A stretch of 64,000 nt of DNA from CAYPPS01 sp964412685 (GCA_964412685.1 CAYPPS010000002.1:1-64000), one strand, 5' to 3'; positions 7,801-16,062 are shown, numbered from the stretch's first letter. Translations and numbers: made by a program. The notes: a model not told the origin generated them from the sequence alone.

Positions 7801-9283
7801 TCAATTATTGAGGATTTTTAGTCAGGATAAGATTCCTCAAACTTTTCTTTTTACTGGCACCCGGGGGATTGGTAAAACTTCAGCCGCTCGGATTATCGCC
7901 AAAGCGGTCAATTGTCTTAAGCGAGGTAGTAAGCCTGAGCCGTGTGGTCAATGCGATTCTTGTTTAGCGATCCAAAAAGGAAATGCGGTTGATTTGATTG
8001 AAATTGACGCCGCCTCTAATCGAGGAATTGATGACATTCGGCAATTAAAGGAAAGAATTGACTTGATGCCCGTCAAGTTGGAGCACAAGGTTTATATCAT
8101 TGACGAAGTCCACATGTTAACTACTGAAGCCTTCAATGCTTTGCTTAAAACATTAGAAGAGCCACCTTTACACACGGTCTTTGTTCTCTGTACGACTAAT
8201 CCGGAAAAGATTCCTCCGACCATTATTTCTCGTTGCTTGAGGTTTGATTTCCGTCGGGCTAACAAAGAAGAAATCGTGGAGAACTTGAAACAGGTGGCTA
8301 AAAAGGAAAAACTTAAAGTTGAAATTGGAGTTTTTGAATTGTTGGCCAAAATGGCCGATGGTAGTTTTCGTGATGCTCAAAAAGCGCTTCAGCAGTTGGC
8401 CAGTGGAAGGAAGGAGATTACTTCGGTTCAAGCTCAAGAGTTTTTCGGTTCCTTGGCTGGAGCGGGCCTTATCGAGCTGATCGATGGTTTAGTTAGCCAG
8501 GATTCTCCTCGAGTCTTTGGTAGTTTGGAAGAAATAGCTCAAGGGAATCTTGATTACGATCAATTGTTAAAAGAACTTTTGGAGACCTTACGCCAGTCTC
8601 TTCTTTTGCAGATGGAGGTAATTAAGGGCGATCAGTCGACGGCGGTGACTAAAGCGGCGAGTTTAACTTCGACTGGTTTGAAAAATTTGATCAATTGTCT
8701 TCTGAACGCGGCGGTTCAACAAAAAAACTCTCCTGTTGCCGGTTTGCCTTTGGAATTGGCGTTAGCCAACTGGTTGAGCCAAGAACAACCAATGTCCAAT
8801 CCGGAGAGTGGTTCTGGTTTCTCTTCTTCCGTCGAAACAAAAGTTAAAACCAAAATGAAAGAGACAAAAAGAGATAAAGAGACAAAAAGAGATAAAGAAA
8901 AACTAAGTTCGGTTGAAAAAATTGGAGACTCGGACAAGCCCTTAGATGAATCGTGTTGGCAGAAAATTTTGTCCCTCGTTCGGCCTCAAAATCATTCTGT
9001 TGAAGCCTTGCTTCGATCTTGTCGCCCGCTCGGTTGCGATGAAAAAATTTTAACCTTAGAAGTGTTCTATAAATTCCACAAAGAACAATTGGAGATTCAT
9101 CAGCGAAGAGAGATTATCGAAAAAACGATTAGCGAAGTTTTAGGTCGGCCAGTAAGGATCAAGTTGATTTTGGGAGAACGGCCAGCAGTAACGGAAGAAG
9201 AGGTAGAGGAGACAGAGACTGGTGCGGAGGAGGATTTTGATGTTATAATTAACCAAGCAGCAAAAATTTTTAACGATGTTTAA
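7727..9283 (+). CDS. dnaX: DNA polymerase III subunit gamma/tau
   Basis: Clamp-loader ATPase of the replisome. Walker A is GTRGIGKT at residues 44-51, followed by the zinc module Cys63, Cys73, Cys76 and Cys79 and Walker B IIDEVH at 124-129; the SRC arginine-finger motif also follows. At 518 residues it includes a tau-like C-terminal part joined by a charged linker holding a tandem KETKRD repeat. The start overlaps the end of the YbeY-like gene; MASKAYFLEYRP fits the family N-terminus. A slippery heptamer A AAA AAC at 8722-8728 could give a shorter gamma form. It overlaps ybaB by eight bases. Confidence 0.95.
   Translation: MASKAYFLEYRPQQIKDLGIKEIRDQLLRIFSQDKIPQTFLFTGTRGIGKTSAARIIAKAVNCLKRGSKPEPCGQCDSCLAIQKGNAVDLIEIDAASNRGIDDIRQLKERIDLMPVKLEHKVYIIDEVHMLTTEAFNALLKTLEEPPLHTVFVLCTTNPEKIPPTIISRCLRFDFRRANKEEIVENLKQVAKKEKLKVEIGVFELLAKMADGSFRDAQKALQQLASGRKEITSVQAQEFFGSLAGAGLIELIDGLVSQDSPRVFGSLEEIAQGNLDYDQLLKELLETLRQSLLLQMEVIKGDQSTAVTKAASLTSTGLKNLINCLLNAAVQQKNSPVAGLPLELALANWLSQEQPMSNPESGSGFSSSVETKVKTKMKETKRDKETKRDKEKLSSVEKIGDSDKPLDESCWQKILSLVRPQNHSVEALLRSCRPLGCDEKILTLEVFYKFHKEQLEIHQRREIIEKTISEVLGRPVRIKLILGERPAVTEEEVEETETGAEEDFDVIINQAAKIFNDV
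8722..8728 (+). other. Possible programmed -1 frameshift heptamer in dnaX
   Basis: The zero frame reads CAA AAA AAC, giving the X XXY YYZ pattern A AAA AAC in a run of seven A. A -1 slip here would end at the TAA at 8845-8847, giving a product of about 370 residues, similar in design to the short gamma form made by other bacteria. A small hairpin (TTGGC/GCCAA, 8756-8769) lies 27 bases downstream, farther than usual. Inference only. Confidence 0.25.
8861..8896 (+). repeat. Tandem 18-bp repeat in the dnaX linker
   Basis: Two exact copies of an A-rich 18-base unit (GAGACAAAAAGAGATAAA), encoding a repeated Lys-Glu-Thr-Lys-Arg-Asp type linker between the clamp-loader core and the tau-like C-terminal domain. 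The copy number could vary between strains. Confidence 0.8.
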
Positions 9284-9575
9284 TAAAGCGAAAAATTTCA
9301 TTGGTAACACTGGCCAGAAGGCTAATCTAGCTCGACAGATGATGGGTATTCAGAAACAGTTGGCAAAGGAGAAAGTGATTTGGGAAGAAAACGGCATTAG
9401 AGTAATAAGCACCGGTGGAATCGTTCCCGGCTCGATGAAAATTAAAGAGTTAGAGTTTGAAGCGAAAAATGAGCGCTATCTGATCGATGTTCTTAATAAG
9501 GCGATTAAGAAAGCTCAAGAGAAAAGTCTAAAGAAAATGCAGGAATTGGGTTCTGGAATGGGCATGGGCATCTGA
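9276..9575 (+). CDS. ybaB: YbaB/EbfC family nucleoid-associated protein
   Basis: A 99-residue DNA-binding protein that forms dimers and binds the nucleoid. The family pattern is visible: N-terminal helix with AKNFIG..., central strands VISTGGIVPGSMKIKELEFE, and a C-terminal helix ending in a Met/Gly tail. It lies in the classic dnaX-ybaB-recR order, overlapping dnaX by eight bases and ending seven bases before recR, so it is surely co-transcribed with them. Confidence 0.88.
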   Translation: MFNKAKNFIGNTGQKANLARQMMGIQKQLAKEKVIWEENGIRVISTGGIVPGSMKIKELEFEAKNERYLIDVLNKAIKKAQEKSLKKMQELGSGMGMGI

Positions 9576-9582
9576 TTTCACA

Positions 9583-10191
9583 ATGATTCTTCCTTCTTCT
9601 TTAAAAAAATTAATTGATTCTTTTGAAAGATTGCCAGGAATTGGACCTAAAACTGCTCAAAGACTGGCGCTTTATCTACTTAATGTTCCTCAAGAACAAT
9701 TAGACGAGTTTTCTCAAACTTTGAGCGAATTAAAAACCAAAACCTTGCTTTGCACTCTTTGTCATAACGTTACCGACGAAGATCCTTGTCCGACCTGTCG
9801 TTCCTCAACCAGAGACAGGAAAATTCTTTGTGTAACCGAACATCCGTTAGATGTTTTAGCCATTGAGAAAAGTGGCCACTTTAATGGCCTTTATCATGTT
9901 TTACACGGAGTGATTTCCCCTTTAAACAACATTGGAGTTGATGACCTTTATATTGCTCCTTTGTTCAAGCGGATCAAAGACAACAATCCTCAGATGACAG
10001 AAATCATATTAGCGACCAATCCCAACATGGAGGGTGAAGCCACATCGATGTATTTGGCCAAACAAATTAAAAGTATTAACGAAAAAATTAAGGTAACCAG
10101 ATTGGGGCAAGGCTTGCCCATTGGAGGCGATTTGGAATATGCCGATGAATTGACTTTGCGTCAGGCATTATCAGGCAGGCGGGTTTATTAG
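9583..10191 (+). CDS. recR: Recombination protein RecR
   Basis: Works with RecO (and RecF) to load RecA at gaps and stalled forks. It has an N-terminal helix-hairpin-helix (LPGIGPKTAQRLA, 18-30) and a zinc finger (Cys57, Cys60, Cys69, Cys72). A Toprim domain follows, with the TEHPLDVLAIEKS and TNPNMEGEATSMYL motifs, and the C-terminal segment ends GRRVY. The length of 202 is typical. It is the last gene of dnaX-ybaB-recR; the following gene has its own -10 box. Confidence 0.96.
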   Translation: MILPSSLKKLIDSFERLPGIGPKTAQRLALYLLNVPQEQLDEFSQTLSELKTKTLLCTLCHNVTDEDPCPTCRSSTRDRKILCVTEHPLDVLAIEKSGHFNGLYHVLHGVISPLNNIGVDDLYIAPLFKRIKDNNPQMTEIILATNPNMEGEATSMYLAKQIKSINEKIKVTRLGQGLPIGGDLEYADELTLRQALSGRRVY

Positions 10192-10206
10192 TTGCCTTCC
10201 AGTCGT

Positions 10207-10212
10207 TATAAT
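10207..10212 (+). promoter_or_regulatory. Perfect -10 TATAAT of a leaderless promoter
   Basis: TATAAT ends six bases before the ATG at 10219, predicting a message that begins at the start codon. A weak -35 (TTTATT, 10184-10189) is 17 bases upstream, inside the end of recR. Confidence 0.6.
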
Positions 10213-10218
10213 AAACTT

Positions 10219-10641
10219 ATGAATTCCAAGCAACGACGGCCAGTAGTTAATGATTTTGAATCTCTGGTCAAAAAGACTGGACTACCTTCGACTTCTCCTG
10301 CCCTAGGGATGAGCGAAAAGAGTAAGCCGCTGGAAACGGACAGACTGGCTCAATTGAAAGCCCGAGACCAAGCCTTGAGTAAAAAATTGATTAGTGAGAT
10401 GGAAAAAGAAATAGAGGAACATCGTCGTTTGCGGCAAGCAAAGAAAGAGGAAGAAGCAAAAGAGGCTCAAATTTTGGCCGAACAACAGCAGCAACAACAA
10501 GATCAACCAAAAAGAGGAACTCCTCCCAGCAGCCGGCCAAAAAGAGGTGGTGCTTTCCTGGGATTGGGGAAAAAGAAAGCGACTGAAGCTCGAGTTAAAC
10601 AAACCAGACAAGAAGCGATTGGAAGCAAAGGGGGCGGTTGA
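10219..10641 (+). CDS. Charged coiled-coil protein with Gln-rich tail, 140 residues
   Basis: No family recognised. The start at ATG 10219 is chosen from the perfect TATAAT six bases upstream. Residues 40-95 are a highly charged Lys/Glu helix, likely a coiled coil. It is followed by a run of glutamines (about 89-95), two PKRG motifs and a basic Gly-rich end, which suggests RNA or ribosome contact. There is no signal peptide or membrane segment. The stop TGA overlaps the cysS ATG (TGATG), so the two genes are coupled in translation. Confidence 0.6.
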   Translation: MNSKQRRPVVNDFESLVKKTGLPSTSPALGMSEKSKPLETDRLAQLKARDQALSKKLISEMEKEIEEHRRLRQAKKEEEAKEAQILAEQQQQQQDQPKRGTPPSSRPKRGGAFLGLGKKKATEARVKQTRQEAIGSKGGG

Positions 10642-12071
10642 TGATTCAATTTTTTAATCGAACCAGCAAAAAAAAGGAGGTTTTTAAGTCTCTCAAAGAG
10701 GGGAAAGTGGGGATTTATTCTTGTGGCCCTACTGTCTATTGGAATCAACACATTGGTCATATGTATGCTTACGTAGTTTGGGATGTTTTGGTTCGTTTTC
10801 TTCGTTTTTCCGGGTTCGAAGTTAACTGGATAATGAACATTACTGATGTTGGCCACTTAACTTCTGATGAAGACACTGGTGAGGACAAGATGGAAAAAGG
10901 AGCCAAAAGGGAGAAATTGACCGTTTGGCAAATCGCCGAGAAATATACTGGTCAGTTTATTGCCAGCTTAGAACTACTTAATATCCAAAAGCCGGAAGTT
11001 TTATCTCGAGCAACTGAGCATATCAAAGAACAGATTGAATTGATTAAAAAAATTGAAGGAAATGGTTTTACTTACCGGACCAAGACCGGCTTGGTTTTTG
11101 ACACTAATAAATTTACCGATTATGCCAAGTTTGCCGGTTTAAAACTGGATGAACAAGCGGCGGGGGCGAGGGTGATGGTGGACAAGGAAAAAAAATCTCC
11201 TTGGGACTTTTTGCTTTGGGTAACCAACCAGCCGAAACATATTATGCAATGGGACAGTCCTTGGGGACGAGGGTTTCCTGGTTGGCACATTGAATGTACA
11301 GCCATGTCGACCAAATATTTAGGAGAGAGGTTTGATATCCACACTGGCGGAACAGAACACATCAAGGTTCATCATACCAATGAGATTGCTCAAGCTCACG
11401 GCGCCTTCGGTCACAAGATCGTCAATTATTGGCTTCATAATGGCTGGTTGACTTTGAAAGGAAAAAAGATGAGTAAGTCCAAAGGTAATATGCTTTTGGT
11501 GACCGATCTGATCGACAAAGGTTTTGATCCAATGCATTTCCGTTATTTGGTTTTAACTTCTCATTATCGGAAAGGAATCGTTTTTGACTTTCAAGCTCTT
11601 GAAGCGGCCAAGGTGGCTTACGAGCGTTTGATTGAAATGATCAAAGGTTGGTCAAGCGAAGATGAAAAAAAGACGGGTCGGGGGTTGAGTCAAGAAAAAC
11701 TAACTAAAATAGAAGGTTTAAGAGCGGAGTTTGTCGAAGTTTTGAGTGACGACTTAAACACCGCCAAGGCTCTGGCGTCTGTCTGGCGGCTGGTGAAATC
11801 TAATCTTTCCAGTTTAGATAAATTGGAATTGGTGACCGAGTTCGATCGGGTTTTGGGTCTTAATTTAATTGAAAAAGCCAAAAAGGAAACTAAACAGAAA
11901 GAAACAATCAAAGTCTCTGAGGAAATTGATAAATTAGCTCGAGAAAGAAAAATCTTGAGAGAAAAAGGTGAATTTGAAAAAGCTGATGAGTTGAGAAGAA
12001 AAATTGAAAAAAAAGGGTGGTTGATTGAAGATTTACCGAGTGGTAACTACCAACTCCTGTCCAAAAAGTGA
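10641..12071 (+). CDS. cysS: Cysteinyl-tRNA synthetase
   Basis: Class I synthetase that charges tRNA-Cys. The HIGH motif is at residues 37-40 and KMSKS at 276-280. The zinc ligands Cys28, the Cys in WHIEC and the His residues of GGTEHIKVHH are present. The C-terminal helical part includes the usual LAREREKILREKGEFEKADELR-like segment. At 476 residues the length is normal. Coupled to the coiled-coil protein upstream and, through GTG-A overlap, to the membrane protein downstream. Confidence 0.96.
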   Translation: MIQFFNRTSKKKEVFKSLKEGKVGIYSCGPTVYWNQHIGHMYAYVVWDVLVRFLRFSGFEVNWIMNITDVGHLTSDEDTGEDKMEKGAKREKLTVWQIAEKYTGQFIASLELLNIQKPEVLSRATEHIKEQIELIKKIEGNGFTYRTKTGLVFDTNKFTDYAKFAGLKLDEQAAGARVMVDKEKKSPWDFLLWVTNQPKHIMQWDSPWGRGFPGWHIECTAMSTKYLGERFDIHTGGTEHIKVHHTNEIAQAHGAFGHKIVNYWLHNGWLTLKGKKMSKSKGNMLLVTDLIDKGFDPMHFRYLVLTSHYRKGIVFDFQALEAAKVAYERLIEMIKGWSSEDEKKTGRGLSQEKLTKIEGLRAEFVEVLSDDLNTAKALASVWRLVKSNLSSLDKLELVTEFDRVLGLNLIEKAKKETKQKETIKVSEEIDKLARERKILREKGEFEKADELRRKIEKKGWLIEDLPSGNYQLLSKK

Positions 12072-12589
12072 AAATATTTGTCTTCATCTGCCTGCAAGTT
12101 GTTTTTGATTTACTAGCTCCTTTGAGCTCAACGCCTCTTTTCTTTGCCGGTTTTGCTATCTTCGGCAAGCAAGTTATTCTTTATCATTTCTTGGCCAACC
12201 TTATTTCTTTTGGAGTTAATTTCTGGATTGCTAGAATTTGGGGGAGAAGATTGACTCAAAAATTGGTTGGAGAGAAAAACATGGCCAAGGTTAACCGTTT
12301 GGCTCAGAAACACGGGCTAAAAACATTAGCTTTTTTAAGATTGAGCCAATGGTATCTCAATGATTTTACTTCTTATGCTTTTGGGATGACAAAGATTAAG
12401 TTTTGGCCCTACTTTTTAACTAGTTTTTTTGCTTCTTTACCACTCTTTTTAATTTGGTGGTTTGTTTTGGCTCCAAGCCTAGACAGCCTGTTTACATTTG
12501 CTCTTTTGTGGGCCATTTTCTTCATCGCTTTTCTCTTGTTTGTCTTTGGACTGAGTCGAACAAAAAATTGGACAAAAAAATTCTTTTAA
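12068..12589 (+). CDS. VTT/DedA-type (TVP38/TMEM64 family) membrane protein
   Basis: A 173-residue integral membrane protein with four or five hydrophobic segments. The middle part, with FWIARIWGRRL, a basic loop, then HGLKTLAFLRLSQWYLNDFTSYAFGMTKI, matches the VTT (SNARE-associated) domain of the DedA and TVP38 families, thought to move phospholipids or other envelope lipids between leaflets. It starts with GTG overlapping the cysS stop by four bases. The family is likely; the exact substrate is unknown. Confidence 0.65.
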   Translation: MKIFVFICLQVVFDLLAPLSSTPLFFAGFAIFGKQVILYHFLANLISFGVNFWIARIWGRRLTQKLVGEKNMAKVNRLAQKHGLKTLAFLRLSQWYLNDFTSYAFGMTKIKFWPYFLTSFFASLPLFLIWWFVLAPSLDSLFTFALLWAIFFIAFLLFVFGLSRTKNWTKKFF

Positions 12590-12615
12590 CGTAGTCTAAA
12601 AAGCAAGGAGGTTTA

Positions 12616-13275
12616 GTGTTGGGATTCTTAAAAAAAAGAGGAAAAAATAAACTTTGGTTTAATATCATTTTATTGTTGATTTTACCTCTTGTTTCTGTTT
12701 TGATTGTTTTAATCTTGGTTCAGAACTTCTTAAATTTGAGGATACAGGATCAGGGTGAGACTAAGCTTTCGGCTGATGAAAGTGCTTTAAAACCGAGCCA
12801 ATTGTTGAATGATAAAAAAGATCATGCTAATCAAGAGTTGGTTTTAAGGGGACGAGTAGTTAAAGAACCCGCTGTTTGTCAGAAGAAAGAATGCCCTGAA
12901 GCGGATTCTTGTTGCGGTTGTCCCGAGAAAAGAGACTTGATTATTTATGATGAAAATACCAGCCTGGGTCGATCTACGGGCGGTCGATTGCAGCTTTTGA
13001 CTTCGGAAAATGATTCTTTTTGTCGAAGAGAAATTGGAACTTGCGATTATCAATGCGGCGATTGGCTCGAAGGAGGGATTTACCAAGTTGAGGGAACTTT
13101 TTTTTATCGAAAGCCGCCACCGGGTTGGGCCACTTCTTTCGAGTATCATTTTGTTGTTCAAGAAAAGAAGCTTTTAGGAACGGTTGATTTGGGGAAAAAT
13201 GTGACCAATTTTTGGCAGGAATTGATGGATAAATTAAAAGGGTTTTCTACTTCTGGCAGTTACGTGTTACCCTAA
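12616..13275 (+). CDS. Membrane-anchored cysteine-rich protein, 219 residues
   Basis: No family recognised. One membrane segment at about residues 12-40 anchors a large outer part. That part carries two cysteine groups: CQKKECPEADSCCGC at about 93-107 and CRREIGTCDYQC at about 136-147. Nine cysteines in an exported domain suggest disulfides or a metal site. The beta-rich segment after the anchor (LVLRGRVVKEP) resembles an OB-like strand pattern, but this is weak. The start is GTG with AAGGAGG at 12605-12611; TTG 12619 is an alternative with better spacing. Confidence 0.55.
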   Translation: MLGFLKKRGKNKLWFNIILLLILPLVSVLIVLILVQNFLNLRIQDQGETKLSADESALKPSQLLNDKKDHANQELVLRGRVVKEPAVCQKKECPEADSCCGCPEKRDLIIYDENTSLGRSTGGRLQLLTSENDSFCRREIGTCDYQCGDWLEGGIYQVEGTFFYRKPPPGWATSFEYHFVVQEKKLLGTVDLGKNVTNFWQELMDKLKGFSTSGSYVLP

Positions 13276-13283
13276 AATAATGA
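13266..13283 (+). repeat. 18-bp direct repeat, copy 1
   Basis: GTTACCCTAAAATAATGA occurs exactly here and again at 13499-13516. This copy contains the stop codon of the 219-residue gene, a -10-like TAAAAT and the ATG of the 53-residue gene. Confidence 0.9.
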
Positions 13284-13441
13284 TTGTGAGTAAAAAGGGG
13301 AACAAGATTATTATTGAACCAAAAAAGAATTTTTGGGTGTTTGAGAATTCGCTCCGGTCGACAATCAAGCTTTCTGATGCTGATTTGAAAAAAGCTAGAG
13401 ATGAATTTTCTAAGGATTGGGGTCAAAAGTGGCAGAAATAA
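13280..13441 (+). CDS. Small AbrB/MazE-antitoxin-like protein, 53 residues
   Basis: A short open frame beginning MIVSKKGNKIIIEP, which resembles the first strands of AbrB/MazE-type antitoxins, followed by an acidic helical tail (DADLKKARDEFSKDWGQKW) of the kind that binds a toxin. No toxin gene follows: the next gene is the UPF0371 protein. Both its start and the start of that gene lie in exact copies of an 18-base repeat. It may be a stranded antitoxin or a small regulator. The antitoxin reading is inference from pattern. Confidence 0.45.
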   Translation: MIVSKKGNKIIIEPKKNFWVFENSLRSTIKLSDADLKKARDEFSKDWGQKWQK

Positions 13442-13498
13442 CAAGTTAAAAATACTTTCCTTCGACAAGAAGTTCCTCAAAAATTTGTGAGTGATTAT

Positions 13499-13516
13499 GT
13501 TACCCTAAAATAATGA
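13499..13516 (+). repeat. 18-bp direct repeat, copy 2
   Basis: Exact second copy of the sequence at 13266-13283, 233 bases downstream. It contains the ATG of the UPF0371 gene at 13513. Confidence 0.9.
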
Positions 13517-15039
13517 GAGTCGGGAAGTCGGAGAAAAAAGTTGGGTTTGACACTCCACGTTATCTGCGGGCTCAAAAAAAGGCGATTGAGGAACGCTTAG
13601 ATCATTTTTCGGGTCGACTCTATTTGGAATTCGGCGGGAAATTACTAAATGATTTTCATGCCGCTCGGACTCTTCCCGGTTATGATCCTAACGCCAAACT
13701 TCAATTATTAAAGAGCTTGAAAAGAAACACCGAGGTGATTTATTGTGTTTCAGCTAAACAATTGGCCGAGGGGAAAATTAGAGGTGATTACGGAATTGAT
13801 TATAGTCAAGCGGCGATTCGGGCTTTAGAGACTTTAAAAAGCTTAAATCTGCCGATAGCGGCAGTAGTGATTAATCGTTACGAAGGTGAAAATGAAGCCC
13901 TCATTTTAGAACGTCAGGTTAAGACGATGCGGATCCCGTCTTACCGGCGTTACGAGATTGAAGGCTATCCTAACGATTTGAAGAAAATTTTAAGTGCTCG
14001 AGGTTACGGTAAAGACAGTTACATTCCGGCTAAAAAGAAATTGGTGGTTGTTTGGGGGGCTGGTCCAGGATCGGGTAAATTGTCAACTTGTTTGGGTCAG
14101 ATCTACCATGATTCTCAGCGGAAAATTAATTCTGGCTATGCTAAGTTCGAAACTTTTCCGGTTTGGAATCTTCCTCTCCAGCACCCGATCAACATTGCTT
14201 ACGAGGCTTCCACGGCAGATTTAGGCGACTTTAATCTGATTGATCCTTTTCATCATCAAGCTTATAAAAAAGTGGCGGTCAATTACAATCGTGATGTAGA
14301 AGCATTTCCCATTATCATGGCGATTTTGGAAAAAGTTTTGAAGAAAAAGAATTTTACTCGTCAATATAAGTCGCCGACGGATATGGGCTTCAACGTTTTA
14401 AGAGAAGGAATGGTTGATGATCGGATATTGAGAAGGGCAGCCAAAAAAGAAATTGTTTTTTATCTTTTCCGCTATCGCCAAGAACAAAAAGCAGGCTTAC
14501 TTGATCATCAAGTTCTTGATCGAATGAATAATGTTATGGAGAGAGCGGGAGTGAAAGAAGAATTTCTCCAAACAGTACCGGCGGCGAGAGAGGCTCAAAG
14601 AACAGCGGAGAGATCTCGAGACAAGGGAGAGAAGGGAATTTATTGTGGGGCGGCAATCGAATTACCCAATGGCCAAATAGTTCAAGGTAAAAATTCTCCT
14701 TTGCTTCACGCTGAAGCGGCGACTCTTTTGAACGCGATTAAGGTCTTGGCCGGTGTTGCCGATGATCTATTGTTAATTTCCAAGCCAATCATTCGACAAA
14801 TAAACAAACTGAGAAAACAGATGGAGGAGGAATATTTCAGCCTTAATTGTTCTGAGGCGTTGCTAGCTTTAGCAATTTCTTCCCAGGCTAATCCTTTAGC
14901 TCTGAAAGCACAAAAATGTCTCCATTTGCTCCGAGGTTGTTTTATGCATACCACTCATCGACCCTCGGCCGCTGATCAGTCACTTTTTCGAAAGTTGGGC
15001 ATTTGGGTTTCCACTGACGGAATTGTTGTCAAAGCCTAA
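13513..15039 (+). CDS. UPF0371/DUF1846 family protein
   Basis: A 508-residue protein that follows the UPF0371 (DUF1846) family along its whole length. It has the N-terminal KVGFDTPRYLRAQ...LYLEFGGKLLNDFHAARTLPGYDPNA region, a P-loop GAGPGSGK at 182-189, and the motifs GYAKFETFPVWNLPLQHPINIAYEA and KSPTDMG. The family is common in Firmicutes and Fusobacteria and its function is not established; the P-loop suggests nucleotide binding. The start lies in the second copy of an 18-base direct repeat. It is cytoplasmic, with no membrane segment. Confidence 0.88.
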   Translation: MRVGKSEKKVGFDTPRYLRAQKKAIEERLDHFSGRLYLEFGGKLLNDFHAARTLPGYDPNAKLQLLKSLKRNTEVIYCVSAKQLAEGKIRGDYGIDYSQAAIRALETLKSLNLPIAAVVINRYEGENEALILERQVKTMRIPSYRRYEIEGYPNDLKKILSARGYGKDSYIPAKKKLVVVWGAGPGSGKLSTCLGQIYHDSQRKINSGYAKFETFPVWNLPLQHPINIAYEASTADLGDFNLIDPFHHQAYKKVAVNYNRDVEAFPIIMAILEKVLKKKNFTRQYKSPTDMGFNVLREGMVDDRILRRAAKKEIVFYLFRYRQEQKAGLLDHQVLDRMNNVMERAGVKEEFLQTVPAAREAQRTAERSRDKGEKGIYCGAAIELPNGQIVQGKNSPLLHAEAATLLNAIKVLAGVADDLLLISKPIIRQINKLRKQMEEEYFSLNCSEALLALAISSQANPLALKAQKCLHLLRGCFMHTTHRPSAADQSLFRKLGIWVSTDGIVVKA

Positions 15040-15076
15040 CTTAAGCCATTCTTTCGCCAGCTTAAGCGATATAAGT

Positions 15077-15082
15077 TATAAT
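15077..15082 (+). promoter_or_regulatory. Perfect -10 TATAAT of the leaderless obg promoter
   Basis: TATAAT ends six bases before the obg ATG at 15089, the same spacing as at 10207 and at proS. No strong -35 is visible. Confidence 0.6.
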
Positions 15083-15088
15083 AGGTTG

Positions 15089-16036
15089 ATGTTAACGACA
15101 CAAATTAATATTCAACTGATAGCTGGCAAAGGGGGCAACGGCAAGGTTTCTTTTTATAAAAACAGGCGAGGCCCTGACGGAGGAAATGGGGGCAAAGGGG
15201 GCAGTATTTACATTTTTGCCACTTCAGATATTTATGCTCTCTCTCACTTGGCTCAAAATGCCAAAATTAAGGCTGAAAACGGTCAACCTGGAATGCTAAA
15301 TAAAAAAAGCGGCAAAAATGCTTCCAATCTGGAAATCAAGCTTCCAATTGGTTCCGTCATCATTGACAAAGAGAGTCGAGAAACCTTTGAGATAACTAAC
15401 AAGAATGACCGTTTTCTTTTATGTAGAGGCGGTTGGGGTGGTAAGGGGAATTGGGAATATCGCTCTAGTACCAGCACGACTCCTTTATATGCTCAAAAAG
15501 GATTTGAGGGTCAACAAAGAAATTTGGATATCAATCTTAAGCTCATCGCCGATTTTGGGCTGATCGGATTTCCCAATGCCGGTAAAAGCAGCTTACTTAA
15601 AGAACTAACTTCTGCCAGTCCCAAGATTGGTAATTATCCTTTTACAACACTTGAACCAAATCTCGGAGAGTTAAATGGAAAAATCATCGCTGACATTCCC
15701 GGTTTAATAGAGGGAGCTTCTAAAGGCAAAGGATTAGGGTTTAACTTTCTAAAACACATCGAAAGAGTCTCTCTCCTTTTTCACTGTCTCTCCTGTGAAA
15801 GCAATAACCCCGTCGGTAATTATCTAACTATTAGAGGCGAACTCCAAACATACAATCAAGAGCTTGCCGACAAAGAAGAAATAATCTTATTGACTAAAAC
15901 AGATCTAAAAAAACCAAAAGAAATAAAAGATATTCTCAAGAGCTTTAAAAGCCTAAAAAAGCAAATTTTGCCTGTTTCTGTCAAGGATTCGACCAGTCTC
16001 GACAAGCTAAGGGCTCTTATAAAAACCAGCGCTTGA
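15089..16036 (+). CDS. obg: GTPase Obg/CgtA, short form
   Basis: Ribosome-assembly GTPase acting on the large subunit. The Gly-rich Obg domain fills residues 1-155, with KGGNGKVSFYKNRRGPDGGNGGKGG. The G domain follows: GFPNAGKS at 160-167, the TTLEPN switch, DIPGLIEGASKGKGLG and LTKTDL. The protein stops at 315 residues after the G domain and lacks the variable C-terminal OCT domain of longer homologues. The start at ATG 15089 follows from family alignment and the -10 box six bases upstream. Confidence 0.93.
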   Translation: MLTTQINIQLIAGKGGNGKVSFYKNRRGPDGGNGGKGGSIYIFATSDIYALSHLAQNAKIKAENGQPGMLNKKSGKNASNLEIKLPIGSVIIDKESRETFEITNKNDRFLLCRGGWGGKGNWEYRSSTSTTPLYAQKGFEGQQRNLDINLKLIADFGLIGFPNAGKSSLLKELTSASPKIGNYPFTTLEPNLGELNGKIIADIPGLIEGASKGKGLGFNFLKHIERVSLLFHCLSCESNNPVGNYLTIRGELQTYNQELADKEEIILLTKTDLKKPKEIKDILKSFKSLKKQILPVSVKDSTSLDKLRALIKTSA

Positions 16037-16056
16037 AATTAAATCGGTAGAAAATA

Positions 16057-16062
16057 TATACT
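16057..16062 (+). promoter_or_regulatory. -10 TATACT of a leaderless promoter
   Basis: TATACT ends seven bases before the ATG at 16070 of the small coiled-coil protein. Confidence 0.5.
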
